64,000 nucleotides of DNA from Cryptomeria japonica (GCF_030272615.1 NC_081410.1:191475619-191539618), one strand, 5' to 3'. Shown: positions 46,301 to 56,900, numbered from the stretch's first letter. Numbers and translations: made by a program. Notes: generated by a model not told the origin, from the letters alone.

Positions 46301-49300
46301 TCATCATTTAAAATCTGTTGTGCACATTTAATTTGAAGTTTAATTGAGATAAGAAATACTATTAATATTGTTATTGGGGACAATTGTTTGGACGTTGTGG
46401 AAAGAAAGAAGTAATCGCATCTTTAACAATAAGGAACATAGAACGGATAGTATAATCTAGAAGGTGGAATTCTTAGTCAGCAAATAGCTAAACACCTATG
46501 TGGCATCCAAAATGAACATAATTTTCACAACATGGGATGATCAAATGTCCAAATGAGTGGGCTGTATCTCCAAGTTTCAAAAATTGTACTGGATCATAAT
46601 AGAGAAAGAAGATCAGAGATGAGGTGGATATTACCCCAAAGAGGACAACTCAAACTCAATTTCGATGGCGCCTCTAGAGGGAACCCAAGTCCCTCGGGTG
46701 GAGGCTTCATCATCAGGGATGACTGCTTGTATTGTTGGTCTCCCCAAACTAACATTCTCCTATACACACCATAGTCAGGGTCTCCCCTATTTGATTGTTG
46801 GTTTCTTCTCTACAACCAGTTTGCAATAAATAGATTGTTAAGCTTCATTGTAGAGGGTTCTCTCCCTACTAGCTTGAGCTACTTTTTTCTCTTTCACTTC
46901 TCTGATCGTTTCTTATGCATGTTGTGTATGCTTTCTTACCTTTATTATAAGTGTATGTTTTGTTGCTTTTCTCTCACATATATGCTATGTGAACTTGTTT
47001 TTGAGTGCGACTTGTGGGAACTTTCTTTCCTTTTGACATTTAGAAAAACCTAACCTCCATACATGCATTTGGAGTCATTCATGCAATTGAAGTTTGTGCA
47101 TCTCCAAGGGTATTTCAATTGATTCTTGGTGTCATCTTGGGGCGGGGAGAGAGGCATCTCTTTTCTTGGTGCATCACCTCCTTCCATTTTCTGCATTTTC
47201 TTCTTCCCTTTTCTCCTATGAACTGTTAGAATAGGTTTAGAAGTAGAATTTGGAGTGTTGAGCTGGTTCAACACTTGCAGCTGAATTGAGAAGGAAGTTG
47301 CCCTACTCTGGAGGTTCAACCCCTTGCACAAGGTCCCACACTTCAGGGTTGTTTCCATGTTTCACAAGATTCTTAGGTTGATAGCTTAGCAAGGGTGCAA
47401 ACTTTTGTGACAACAAGAACCAAGGATAGGGAGTAACACATCTATCTAAGGTTTTACATCAAGTACACATCTATCCAACATCAAGGTTATGAACAAGGAC
47501 ACACACATTTGCTCACAACAATTATTATTGGGGACAAACACATCCAATCATAATTATCAACTCTTGTGACTGGGGACAAACACTTACACCATATCGTGAA
47601 TGGGGACAAACACGTCCATTCACAAAAAACCAAGAAGTGTCATTGGGGACATGCACATCCAACCACAACATAAAAAGCTTGAACAACAAGCCCTTGTTGT
47701 CACGTATGCAACCACCATTATAGATCATTGCCACTCTAATCACAAATGATATGAGATGGTTGCCATTGCCACCAAGAAACTGATCTTGGCTTTAGTCATT
47801 TTGGCACAAATAGTTTTGTCACTAATGCAATTTCACGGCCCCATTGCTAGTGGTTGATGAGAGGTCGTTGAATGTCCTCCAACCTCTTGTGACTCCATCC
47901 TCTAGTAAAATTGCTAATTAGCAAATTTTTCTTTTAGACTCATTTCATTAGTTGTGAGGAAAGAATATATCCTCCCCCCCTTGATGCAAATTTCTTACAA
48001 GGAGTGTCAGGTACCATCGATTGTGCACTCCAGTTTGAAGTAATTTTATTTTTATATCTTTTTGACATTTTGACCTCAGTTTAAATTAATACAACTAAAA
48101 CTTGACTATTAAACTATGACACACATTATCTATACAAGAACTAATAATATACTTTGAAAAATAATGATAACTAGACAACAAAAATTTGAAATTACTAATA
48201 ACATAATTCAATTATATTAACCCAACTCCCATTTGCCCATACACAATAAACTTCAACTTTCTCTTTCCATCGTTCACTGTAGACACCACCGAATCCACTT
48301 TGCTCATGGGAAATACAGATTTAGTGGGCTTGCAAGGATCCTACGAGATACTCCAACCTTTGATGTTAGTGTTATTACAACATGTGAAGCTTTAAGTAGA
48401 AAAAAACGACACCAATGCTAGGGTTCAATTCGATCGCCACTCATCTAAAGTAATCTCAATGGGTTCAGAGAATGGCGTGGTCAGGGGTAACATAGCTTTT
48501 GAAGCTAATAATATTCCTAACACGAATTGGTAACACAGCTTTTGAAGCTAAAAATATTTCTTCAAGTTTTGGTGTAATGGTAGAAGAGGAATTTTCTTTT
48601 CAAGGAGAATGATCAAACCCTACTTACCTTTGCAATCAAGTATAAACTACATTATATTTGTCTTCAGTTGTCATTCCTTAGTTGAGTCACAAAAAAATGT
48701 CAGCGTTTTTATTTGTCTTAATTTGTAAACAAGTAAAAGCACAATTTGTAGACACTAAAAGAAGACAAAAGAAAATATTTAAATATTTATATCTACAATC
48801 TCCCTTAGTAGTATTCCAAAAATAGGCCTCATCAAATATGTAATCCACCATATTGATACAAACAATTGTCTCTACATAGGAAGATTCCCTCCACTTGTCA
48901 CTAACAAACATTCATTTCAAAGAAGCTTTTGGTTGTATCAAATATTGCAAGTTGATGAATGAGGTTGCAAATGAAGTGACACCAAGTTGGCCCAGCTCCA
49001 TGTTATCTAAAGAAAGTACTCACTGATGGTTTTAAATGTGCATGCCAATGTTTCTTTCATGGTGCACAATTAACTTGTTACATTCTTGTTTTCCAATGTC
49101 CTACAATATTAGATCAACGCAATGCCCTAAGAAAAGAATGTTCGGGCATTTATCCATTAGTTATCTACCCGCAACAACATAATTTGCTGAATTATTGGTG
49201 ACTAATACTAAATTATTATAATTTGTCTTCAAGAAGATTGTGCAACATGAAAAAGAAACTAAAAACAGTAGTGTTCTTATTTTTCAACCAATCCATTTAT

Positions 49301-52300
49301 TGGAGATGTTAGTTCAACCCTTCATCTAGATAACCTGATTCTCCTCAATAATTGCCTGTACATCAACCATTTTTCCATCACCATTCCTTGCCAATAAGGG
49401 GACATTAAACATTCTAAAAAAATTAAAATAAAAAAACAAATTGAAAAACATGAACTCTCAACAAAACTACGAAAATAATAATAAAAAAGAGAGAAAAAAT
49501 TACAAAGCTTAAAAGGCTAGCTTGTTGCATTGAGGGGAATGTCACAAAAATACCAAAATTCAACAATTGCATTCCTTGCCCTTTTGTGGCTGTTTTGTTT
49601 CCAATGATAGTTGGAATTTGGAGTATTGCATGGTACAACCCAACTCCTGAAATTATAAACTGTATGTAAATTGTGGTAGAACTCGATCCATTTCCACTTC
49701 TAGACAGCGGAATGGAAAATACAACTACTTGTTTGTTTTGCCTTAATCTGTTCTTTCTTTCTCATTTGAGCATATTGAAATATCATATCAAAATATGTAG
49801 GCAAGATGGTATTTGAGGCAATTAATGCTTCCTCTTAGAAACTCCAACCAAGGTCTTTCCTTTGTTGTTGAAACATACTGAAAATTGTAAAACATCATGG
49901 AGATAAAAAATGTAATAGTTGGTTAAAAGATGCAAGCAACCAAGCTAACTAAAATGCAAGATTTTTTTTTAAAATGAATAAAAAAGATAAAAACAAAAAT
50001 ACAAGGGAAAGAAAAATGCTATGGTTTAAACTTGTACTTTTTACCTTTAATTTCTTTTTTCTTTTTCTTTTTTTTAAAAAAATTCTAAAGTTAAAATGTA
50101 TCAAACTAAATGCCTGAAATTTGTACTATAAAACTGTTACAACTTACAAACATAAAGAAGAATGAGAAAAAATGAAGATTTTCAAGTTAGCTTGACTTGA
50201 TGCTTGAATATAGAAGTTGGGAATGTGTAACTCAGATCCAAGGCCTTATATTAGCTACTTTTATGCACAAATTAATTCTTAATCCAATCCTATGAGCTCC
50301 TTGCAAAATAATAAAGAAAAAAGGAAAACTAAGTAGAGTGAAAATAGTTTGAAAGCAAATGATCAAATAAAAGTAAGGTCAAAACAGAAGAGTGATTAAG
50401 TCTTTGGTGCCCTTTTAGGTCTTCATTGATGTGTTTTTATAGTGATTTAGAAAAAAATTCCTTCTTTCCAAGTCTTTGCTGGTCTGTAGAGAACCATGAG
50501 TCTAGGTCCTGTATCTAGTGGGTCCACAAGTTGAGACCCTGGGCCTTGCTGTGGTCACCTTAGACTTGGACTCATGAGTCAATGCAAGGACCCAATGATT
50601 CTCAATACTGTGATTTGATCCATGATAAATAATGTCTGCTAATTGTAAGAATTCCTTTTTAATGGATGCATTTGTATTTAAGGGCTGATATTTTTGTTCT
50701 TTGATTATATTTTAATAATAACTTTTAATCTTGCTTCAGTGCAAGTGATTTTACAAGATTCAAGAATTGGTTAATATTTCAGTTTCTTTGTTATTTGTGA
50801 ATATTTTTTATATCAACCTATGATCCAGGAAAATAGGAAACATTATCTCATATAGGTTTTTTTTCATATGGCAATGATAGCATCTATATCCTCTGCTAGC
50901 TGGTCGACATATAAATGATAATCTAATTACTATAATGATGCTGATTGGTAAACTTACAATTTTGCAGGAACAATGAAACACAATTAAATTTGTTGTTTGA
51001 TATTATAAGGAGTGAAGAATCAATGAGAGATACATCTTTGAATAGAAACAATATTTGCTATACCCCAAAGTTTGGTATTGCTGATGATGAAAAGATGATT
51101 CCTTATAATGTTTCATCAACTGGAGCTACGGTTAACTGTGACTCTAGTATTGATTTAATCTACAAATACTGTGCAAAGTTGCCTAGTGACAAGTAAGTGC
51201 TTTATTGTTTTGTTTTTCTTGACTCTGAGTTGGGTAAGCATTGTTTCTGGAATGTATTGATTGCTTATTATGTTTCATCCTTAAAAGTATTTGGATGTGT
51301 GCTAATATTCTGTCAGAAGACAGGTATTATTCACCTCGACCAGAATTTATCTTTAGGGCTCTTGAGGGGAAGGATAATTTGCATATTTGTATTTTGAGAT
51401 TGCCACCAAGTGCTCCATTCCATGAGGTTGTGAGTCATCCAAGTGTCAAACAGAAAGCAAAGCAATTTGCATGCTTAGAGGCATGCAAAAGGTTGCACGA
51501 AGTTGGTGCCCTTGATGAGCATCTTATTCCTGTCATTGAAACTGGACCTGAGGAGGAAATTGTAAACTTAAAGATCAAATGTTCTAGAGGTGCAGGTAGG
51601 AAATGTACACAGATTTTGTTCCACCTAATACTGTTATTTCTGCCCATTGAAGTTTTTTATATTCTTTGAGAGGCTCATGGTTCTATTTGCAATTATTTGT
51701 GCTCATCAAATAGGAGGATTGATATTAAGGACAGTTTGTCAAGTTTTTTATTTATTATTCTCAAAGTATATTTATCATATTGTGTTTATGCTATCCTCTA
51801 TGCCGCTATGTAAAAATTTTGGAAAAAATGGTATATTTGTGATCTCTATAATTAGGTTTATAATATAATTGGCATTTTCTTTATTATTTTATCCAATAAG
51901 CATCTAGTCAAAATTAGTTTTATGAGGTTCTTTTATACTCCAATCAAGAGTTTTGATCTCAATTTCTCTAGTTGTATTAAGTTTATGGTTGAGCCCTTCA
52001 TTGATCAAGTTCCTCTCCTTCAAGCTCTTCATCCTTTGTGCCGAGTCCATAAATGACCTTTGTCACCTCTCTTGTATAATAAGGGCCTTTGTGGTCTATA
52101 ATGTTATACTTGTTGGAAATATCCTTGCTCGGGGTGAATTTAAGAGAGGTGTTGTTTGAAGCTAGTTTTGAAAACCTGATTGCAATTGTTCTTTAATAAT
52201 AATAAATAAATATACTAAAATACATAAGAGGCATGGAGAGATTTAGTTTTGAACTGTTCCAAGTTCAGTTTTATTTTTGCCATAACCTAATTTTAGCATT

Positions 52301-53488
52301 ATAACTTGGAATGGTTCTATGAAAGTAAAATTATCGAGAATAGTATGATTATGCCACAATTACTCCAATACTTATTGTTTTAACTGGCTGTATGTGGTAT
52401 TTCCACTCAAGGAACAACAAAGAGGAAGGAATTACATATAACATCAAAACCAGAAGCTTTATCTGGATATTGGGGTGAAAATCACAATGGAGTAAAATTG
52501 CAAGTCTACAAGATAGTTTTCACTTCACAAGGCGATGACAAGGGAGCATATTCAAACTTTGCTCTATTGCTTGAAGCAGTATTAGATAACGATGTTGCAA
52601 ATGCAGAGATTGATCTTCATTTGACTGCAGGGAGAGTTGTCAGATCGAGATTCATACCTTGTGGAACATTGTATTTGGACTCAGTTCAGGTAAGCAGAAC
52701 TATATGAGGAAGACAATCCCATTAATTGTGCATGATTATATGCTAATGGTTTTGTATTTTAATTGTATGTCATTGTTGCAGTAAATAGTTGACATGTAAT
52801 CTTTTTCTTTCCAACAACAGATCATGGATGCTAAGGCTTATCATGAAATACTTTTCAATGGAGTATTCAACAAACTGGTCCTACGAACTAGGGAAACAAA
52901 TGAACTGGTTATTGCAAAGAGGAATATATTAGAAAATAAGATACTGGAAGGGATATGGGTATCTTCAAACATGTATTTTATTTTGCCATTGGAACTTGAG
53001 AAAAGTTATGTTTCTCAAAGTGGAGTCAACATTGATTGGAATTGCATCCGTCAATGTGCTGATGTTGCTAGATCTGTCAGAGCTAATACAAGAAGATTGC
53101 ATGTAGGTGAAACTAACATGAAAAATATTCATCTAGCAAGTGGTCCTTTAGTATCTTCAGATTTGTTAGAGAAAGCAATAGTCACTCTTCATACTGGGAA
53201 GATTTACTGCATTACTGATATCCTTCATGATAAGACTGCTGAGAGCCCATTTCCTGATGCAACAAAATATGGCAGCTATAGTGACTACTTTGAAAAAAAG
53301 TAAAACTCTTAACTTGTTTTTTATTGCTTTCCACTTTAGTTACTTTCAAGCTTAAGATGAGTCGATATAACACTGGGAATTTTGCAGGTATGGCAAGAAG
53401 CTCAATTTCTTGAAACAGCCACTTCTGCAGGTTAAACAAACTCATCGACCTCATAATCTTCTCACTCGATATGGTGAAAAATTTAAAG
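34733..53488 (+). CDS. DCL3: Dicer-like 3 (DCL3), partial: helicase, dimerisation and PAZ region
   Basis: Fifteen exons with GT-AG borders and matching phases join to about 907 residues without a stop. Domain order is helicase ATP-binding (ETGCGKT, DECHH, MTAS), helicase C-terminal (QSRGRAR), Dicer-dimerisation domain, and PAZ-flanking region. Plant DCL3 proteins dice RDR2-made dsRNA into 24-nt siRNAs for RNA-directed DNA methylation in the nucleus. Assignment to DCL3 over DCL1, DCL2 or DCL4 rests on segments I recall as DCL3-like: FGAKGVD-type helicase text, TKRKELH, LHTGKIY and [10 protein letters not shown]. The first exon is not identified, and PAZ completion, both RNase III domains and dsRBDs are not in the window. 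With an open frame across 18.8 kb, the gene is probably functional. Confidence 0.92.
35007..35120 (+). CDS. DCL3: DCL3 exon B
   Basis: 38 codons, phase 0. [20 protein letters not shown], then a conserved Gly-Val-Asp, helicase lobe 1. Confidence 0.9.
35736..35870 (+). CDS. DCL3: DCL3 exon C: motif II (DECH box)
   Basis: 45 codons, phase 0. [19 protein letters not shown] and [21 protein letters not shown] coordinates magnesium and ATP. Confidence 0.93.
36020..36089 (+). CDS. DCL3: DCL3 exon D: motif III
   Basis: 70 bp, ends in phase 1. [20 protein letters not shown], where MTAS is helicase motif III. Confidence 0.9.
36567..36631 (+). CDS. DCL3: DCL3 exon E
   Basis: 65 bp completing the split glycine codon. 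[20 protein letters not shown], start of the helicase insert. Confidence 0.88.
36711..36842 (+). CDS. DCL3: DCL3 exon F
   Basis: 44 codons, phase 0, from [19 protein letters not shown] to KLTKLCEK. Helical insert that in Dicers clamps dsRNA. Confidence 0.88.
36969..37121 (+). CDS. DCL3: DCL3 exon G
   Basis: 51 codons, phase 0, including [20 protein letters not shown] and [12 protein letters not shown]. Continuation of the helical insert. The following intron is 1.2 kb. Confidence 0.88.
38351..38489 (+). CDS. DCL3: DCL3 exon H
   Basis: 139 bp, ends in phase 1. [20 protein letters not shown] and [12 protein letters not shown]. Confidence 0.85.
39014..39231 (+). CDS. DCL3: DCL3 exon I: start of helicase lobe 2
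   Basis: 218 bp. The acceptor after 'gttcaag' at 39013 is chosen because only it keeps phase; the 'tgtgcag' site 34 bases on would give a stop. [20 protein letters not shown] is the helicase C-terminal motif IV region. Confidence 0.85.
39344..39504 (+). CDS. DCL3: DCL3 exon J: helicase motifs V and VI
   Basis: 161 bp, ends in phase 2. [20 protein letters not shown], then [18 protein letters not shown]. The arginine-rich motif VI is intact. Confidence 0.93.
40253..40307. repeat. (AG)n microsatellite, about 27 units
   Basis: Uninterrupted alternating A and G over 55 bp inside DCL3 intron 10. Confidence 0.97.
40354..41338 (+). mobile_element. LTR-like block starting TGTGATGTCCCC
   Basis: The first 12 bases match the 3' LTR start of the Ty3 chromovirus (58128, minus). 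The remainder is AT-rich and non-coding, and the right border is set only by the next block. Probably a partial LTR. Confidence 0.4.
41574..41802. promoter_or_regulatory. Cluster of six MEF2/CArG-type palindromes
   Basis: CTATTTTTAG at 41574, 41750 and 41793, CTATATTTAG at 41689, CTATTTATAG at 41777, and a related CTATTTATGG near 41817. CTA(A/T)4TAG is the consensus for the MEF2 class of MADS-domain proteins, and plant MADS proteins bind C(A/T)8G variants. Whether anything binds here is unknown. Confidence 0.45.
42430..42438 (+). promoter_or_regulatory. TATA box of the LTR-like block
   Basis: TATAAATAG in 'aaaatctataaatagagtg', about 1.1 kb into the block and in the same orientation. Confidence 0.45.
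43226..43445 (+). repeat. Small hairpin units with 5-nt loop
   Basis: CCACT-GAACA-AGTGG at 43226-43240 and CCGCT-GCATA-AGCGG at 43287-43301 share layout but swap an A-T for a G-C pair. Weaker versions are at about 43334 (TGCT-GGATA-AGCG) and 43424. Flanking 'ctct...agag' text can pair outside the first two. Confidence 0.55.
43665..44930. other. Non-coding, probable internal region of a non-autonomous element
   Basis: No recognised protein. Several unrelated short frames on both strands lie here. An 18-base C run occupies 44748-44765. It lies between the LTR-like block ending at 43664 and the one starting near 44930. Confidence 0.3.
44748..44765. repeat. Homopolymer of 18 C
   Basis: Uninterrupted run. 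On the minus strand it would be a strong polypurine tract (AGAG followed by G18). Confidence 0.95.
44930..45765 (+). mobile_element. Second copy of the LTR-like block found at 7950-8775
   Basis: Shares long stretches with the first copy: 'acacaagt.agttatt', 'gtaaaatctataaaaggc' with TATA at 45114, 'ggttcatacc', 'gattgtaggtc', 'gaattgggtgcctg'. Both end near 'cttgtt'. A purine-rich 'aacaaggggg' precedes this copy, as 'aaaaggagga' precedes the other. Confidence 0.6.
45766..46389. other. Nothing recognised
   Basis: AT-rich intronic sequence with short frames only. Confidence 0.4.
46390..46745 (+). pseudogene. LINE RNase H fragment
   Basis: Reads [18 protein letters not shown] near 46390-46440 and [20 protein letters not shown] near 46645-46705, the C-terminal RNase H of plant LINEs, as in the minus-strand LINE at 31854-34360. 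Frameshifts and stops separate the pieces. Only about 350 bp remain. Confidence 0.65.
46746..47369. other. No recognised gene; one 102-codon minus-strand frame
   Basis: The frame at 47050-47358 contains a basic segment ([15 protein letters not shown]) and matches nothing I know. It could be chance. Confidence 0.3.
47370..48060 (-). mobile_element. Degenerate second copy of the hairpin-array element
   Basis: The minus strand parallels 14930-15600 of the nested element: the gag-like start around 'ggagtgcac' and 'ggtacc..tgacactcc' (48000-48040), 'ggacattcaacga' (47870), and the hairpin array (47420-47665). LTRs were not found, so it is a fragment. One unit has lost its left arm and another its loop and right arm. 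Confidence 0.75.
47420..47665 (-). repeat. Hairpin array in the second element copy
   Basis: Intact units on the plus strand: GTGAATGG-ggacaaacacgt-CCATTCAC (47596-47623), ATTATTATTGG-12 nt-CCAATCATAAT (47521-47554, one mismatch) and TGAACAA-12 nt-TTGCTCA (47490-47515). Loops are again exactly 12 nt. Compared with the first copy, the loop-closing pair of the last unit is A-T instead of G-C, changed on both arms. Confidence 0.8.
48061..48699. other. Intronic, no gene recognised; 43-bp direct repeat
   Basis: 'ggtaacatagcttttgaagc' at about 48486 recurs as 'ggtaacacagcttttgaagc' at about 48529. Otherwise nothing recognised. Confidence 0.45.
48700..49420 (-). pseudogene. hAT-superfamily transposase relic
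   Basis: The minus strand reads [14 protein letters not shown], then [41 protein letters not shown] and [12 protein letters not shown]. This order (target Asn/Ala-rich strand, CxxHxxxL-like HCVDLIL, then GVTRFATxF and WxxSxY) is the core of plant hAT transposases with a DUF659-type domain. Several stops interrupt it and no terminal inverted repeats were found, so it is an inactive fragment within DCL3 intron 10. Confidence 0.65.
50968..51192 (+). CDS. DCL3: DCL3 exon K: start of the Dicer-dimerisation domain
   Basis: 225 bp, phases 2 in and 2 out. [20 protein letters not shown], then [20 protein letters not shown]. Follows the long TE-filled intron. Confidence 0.92.
51324..51595 (+). CDS. 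DCL3: DCL3 exon L: Dicer-dimerisation domain
   Basis: 272 bp. [31 protein letters not shown] and [18 protein letters not shown], typical of the domain formerly called DUF283. The acceptor 'gaagacag' keeps phase. Confidence 0.92.
52412..52689 (+). CDS. DCL3: DCL3 exon M
   Basis: 278 bp. [29 protein letters not shown] and [20 protein letters not shown], the platform region before PAZ. Confidence 0.92.
52821..53299 (+). CDS. DCL3: DCL3 exon N: platform and start of PAZ
   Basis: 479 bp, the largest exon. [32 protein letters not shown], then [15 protein letters not shown] and SDYFEKK. PAZ binds the 3' overhang of dsRNA. Confidence 0.93.
53388..53488 (+). CDS. DCL3: DCL3 exon O: PAZ
   Basis: 101 bp, ends in phase 1. 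[20 protein letters not shown], then [13 protein letters not shown]. The next exon, expected to begin the LPPEL segment before RNase III, was not found to the window end. Confidence 0.9.
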
Positions 53489-56400
53489 GTTTGTTAGTCT
53501 ATTTTTTCATATTATCAAATTCTCTTTTGAAATGATTACTGGAAAACGTAGGCAATGATAAAACAGACATCTAACTCAAGGAACTCTGTGAATTGTTCTT
53601 CAACTTTGAGCATGAGAATTGGCCATTTGGTATGGCATTTAGTTTAATATTTTCTATCCACAATTAGCACTAAGTTTGTGGCTTTTGAACTAAATATTAG
53701 AATGAAAAGTTATTTTTTTCATAGATGTTGTTGTAAGAACAAATGTGAGAGCTTTATATAAAGATTTTTAGGAACTCATCATAATTTCATCCACCCTATC
53801 TATAGGCTTCAGTTGCCTGCATTCATCTTTATCTTCCTCTAAACTGTTGAGCATCTTGTTTCTTAATCACATTTTTGTTGACTCACTAATTGTTTCGCAC
53901 ATCATTGATTTGCGTTTCATTCATCATTCCATTTAACTACCTCATCCAAATGCATTGAATTGCTTACGCAGTAATATTATTTGATCAAAGTGGTGTTTCT
54001 TGGAGTTTTAGGCATAAGGAGGATAAGGTTTCAAGGAAAGCAAAAAAATTCCAGATTTTGGTGATGCCAGGAAGACAGCTATTAAAAAAATTACTAGAAA
54101 AAACAGTGAAAAGATGCTGTAATTTATCATTTATGTGAACAATAAGTAAAAGATACTGAAATCTATACAAATTTTGACAATCAATTGATCCAATGATATA
54201 CAACAAGCATTTGGAGTATAATATTTATTTTATTTATTAGCTCAATATACAAACTTCAAAGTACAAACTAACACACAAAATGCGATGACTAATCTAAGTC
54301 TTTGCCTGACTGCCAAAAAATATACATAGAAAAATCAATTAAGGTTGGGAAGAACCACTCCCAACATTGGATCTAAGCCATTAGACCCTGCCCCTCTTTG
54401 TACACATCAAAGGAGCTACATCCATTCCATCTATAGAAGAGGTAGTGGAAGTATCTTGGACAACTAATTTTTTGCAGTTACATAGACTTATACCTCCTCC
54501 TCCCCCATCATGACAAGCTATATCTCATGATCAATGTGATTGATCCATGCGTGGTCCATAAAAATGGGGGTACCCTCAATGATTCACTTAGATGTGGGAT
54601 CATACTCCAACACCATGGGGGTTACGTCTTCATCTATATAGCTAAAATACTCTTATGGTGAAAGAGCATTTTTTAATGTACAACCATAAGCTCATTCAAA
54701 TGTAGCTTTGACAACCTACCATCATTTTTGAAGTGTGTGCACTAAAACATACTCTAATTGTTCTCAAAACGCAAAGTTTGTACATTTGGCTCATTTAGTT
54801 AGCATAAGATGATTTTGTATGTTTTGTTAATTTTTTTGTTTTTGACTATATATTATATGCTTGTCAACTTGTAGATAGTTGTGTTTTTCTAGGCAATTCT
54901 CAAGTATTTTTCAATAGGTTCCTTGTATCTAGGGAAAGTATTTTGATCGTTGGCTAATCATCCATGGCCTACTATGTAAGAACTTAACATGAATAAAGAT
55001 ATACTATTGTTATTCCATCTAGTATGCGTGGTTATTTTTATTAGTTATGCAACTACTAACCTTATCAAATAGAGTTAAATGGGCACCATCATCTTAAACA
55101 AGTTGAGTCAGATTTAAGATTTAATACCCTTAGACTCCAACAAAGATGGAAAGTGAATACAATGTAGTTAGAACCAAGAGATCAAACAATCTCTAAGGTT
55201 TGTGGCATAGTTTGCAGACTCAAACTTGGAGAGTACTCGACAAACCCAAAAAATTTAACTCAACAAAAACTCAGCAACTTCGAGACTACTGAAAATTAAA
55301 ATTTCTTAAAGAAACATATATTTTTTTTGCAAAATTCAATTACAAAATCTATTAAAATAAAAATTGACATCTCAAAAGAGAAAAATGCATGGTTTTACAG
55401 CCAAAAAAACATGTGAAAAATGTGTCTTACCTGCATTGGAATTTTTATCCTTGTTTTTCCTGTGTCTATAAAAACTCACAAGTTAAAATTGTAAAAACTC
55501 GCGGGGCAAAAACAAAGAGTACTGGGCAACTTAGTGAGTACTCACAGTGTTTGCAAACTATGGTTTGCGGAGTAAAGAGAATGAAAGATATGATTATGAG
55601 AAGTAGCCAAAGAGACTTCATTAGTGCAAATTCAAAGCAAAAGTTTGACTCCAAGTAGAAGATGAGTTAGAATGAGGATGTCAAAACATTCATCCCACTA
55701 TTAACAACCATACATAGGAGTGGGTTGAGATAGCTATACATCTTCCCTTAAAGAGGCGCACATTGATCTAGTAGATTAAGTTCTGTTACTTGAAGGAGTA
55801 TGCATCAATCTAGTAGATCAAGTTTGGTTGGAGGAATCGATTGAATTTCATGAGAGTTAAACATATCATACAAGACAAATCTCAAAGGCATCGAAGATGA
55901 ATGTAAGCGTAGGACATTGAGATTGAGAGTTGGAGACATAAAAATAGAGCTTGAAGACGAAACTAGTGGTGTTTGGATTATTGAGGTCTACAAAAGAGGT
56001 GAGGGTATGGACATGCCTAGAAATTCCCAAGGAGAAAAGGATTGTCTTGACCAAACTTCTTGAGGAGAAGCTTTTAAATGCTATAACCACATCAAGGAAT
56101 GGTGAGCCTCATAGCAAATCTATATGTTGAGAGGTAGAAACTACCATAATTTAGTTGAGATGGATTTGAAGATTCCATAGGGCATTGTAGACCTATTATT
56201 GCCATATGGATGGGAGATGGGCTAATGGACAAAGATAATGGTTGGATGTTTTTGAACCACATTGTGTGTAGTAATAGACCATTACATAGACATTCTTGAT
56301 ATCGAGAAGGTAATGTAGCATAGACCAAAGTAAGCACAAGAATGTTTGAGCCTACCATTGAGTCTCAAGAAGTTATTGATTAGATTAGATAAAGAATCGG

Positions 56401-56600
56401 TAGATGGACTATAGGGGTGATGGTTTATTTAACGGTTGATATCCTCACTTTAGAAGAAGATTAAGATGATGCCTCCCTTATTATGCAAAGATGCATACAA
56501 TGGGGCCATGGACATAGTGAGTGAGAAGAAGATACCTAGTTGTTAAAAGAAAAGTGAAGATGATTCTGATTAATGAATCAAAGCAAATATAGGCTCTTTA
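53489..56600. other. DCL3 intron or downstream DNA, no gene recognised
   Basis: AT-rich, with only short frames. I looked for the LPPEL segment and for RNase III signatures (ERLEFLGDxxL) on the plus strand and saw none. Text from 55680 to 56600 is protein-like in patches but shifted and full of stops, perhaps the gag of the element ending at 57024. Confidence 0.4.
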
Positions 56601-56900
56601 GAGAGACATGTTAAGAATGCTGAAAGAGCCTAAGAACATGAAGGAAGATTAAAAAGCTAATTGTAAATTAGGCCACATCAAAACTAATTGTTTGAAAAAG
56701 CTATTTTGAGATGCATGCCAAGTAGTGGGTCACTTAGCTAAAGATTATCTCTACAATTTGAAAAATAAGAACACACAATTACTCTTTACATAAGGAGAGT
56801 AGTCCACTCCACCAAGTACTCCATAGAAGCCGCAAGATAATAAGAACACATCTCTAGACGGATATCAAAATCAAAGATATAATAACAATAGAATTAATAA
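56600..56900 (+). pseudogene. Retroelement gag scrap with zinc-knuckle remnants
   Basis: Reads NCKLGHIKTNCLKK, then DACQVVGHLAKD, two degenerate GxxGH zinc knuckles lacking some cysteines, followed by an Asn/Arg-rich tail. A stop separates them. It lies upstream of a purine tract and LTR-like sequence in the same orientation, consistent with a copia-type element with most of its body deleted. Confidence 0.4.

Larger units (their letters stand above)
39505..50967 (+). other. DCL3 intron 10, 11.5 kb, filled with transposable elements
   Basis: Donor 'gtataacc' and acceptor 'ttttgcag' join an AG to a G, completing an arginine codon, with reading continuing as [17 protein letters not shown]. Between them lie LTR blocks, a LINE scrap, a hairpin-array fragment and a hAT relic, listed separately. 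The other thirteen introns are 80 bp to 1.2 kb. Stretches 39505-40250 and 49420-50967 hold nothing recognisable apart from AT-rich DNA and a weak 35-bp repeat ('attgtacattcatact', 40021-40100). Confidence 0.88.

Noticed and set aside
49423-50930. Short frames in the AT-rich tail of intron 10
   Set aside because: Low-complexity translation with no similarity to known proteins; no splice or domain support.
34733-53488. Assignment to DCL2 or DCL4
   Set aside because: Helicase motifs alone fit several Dicers, but the segments before and in PAZ ([24 protein letters not shown]) fit DCL3 best. A tree would settle it.
53570-53640. Possible next DCL3 exon ('caag' then 'gaactctgtgaa', reading ELCEL in one frame)
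   Set aside because: The phase required by the previous exon gives an immediate stop, and no DCL3-like sequence follows.
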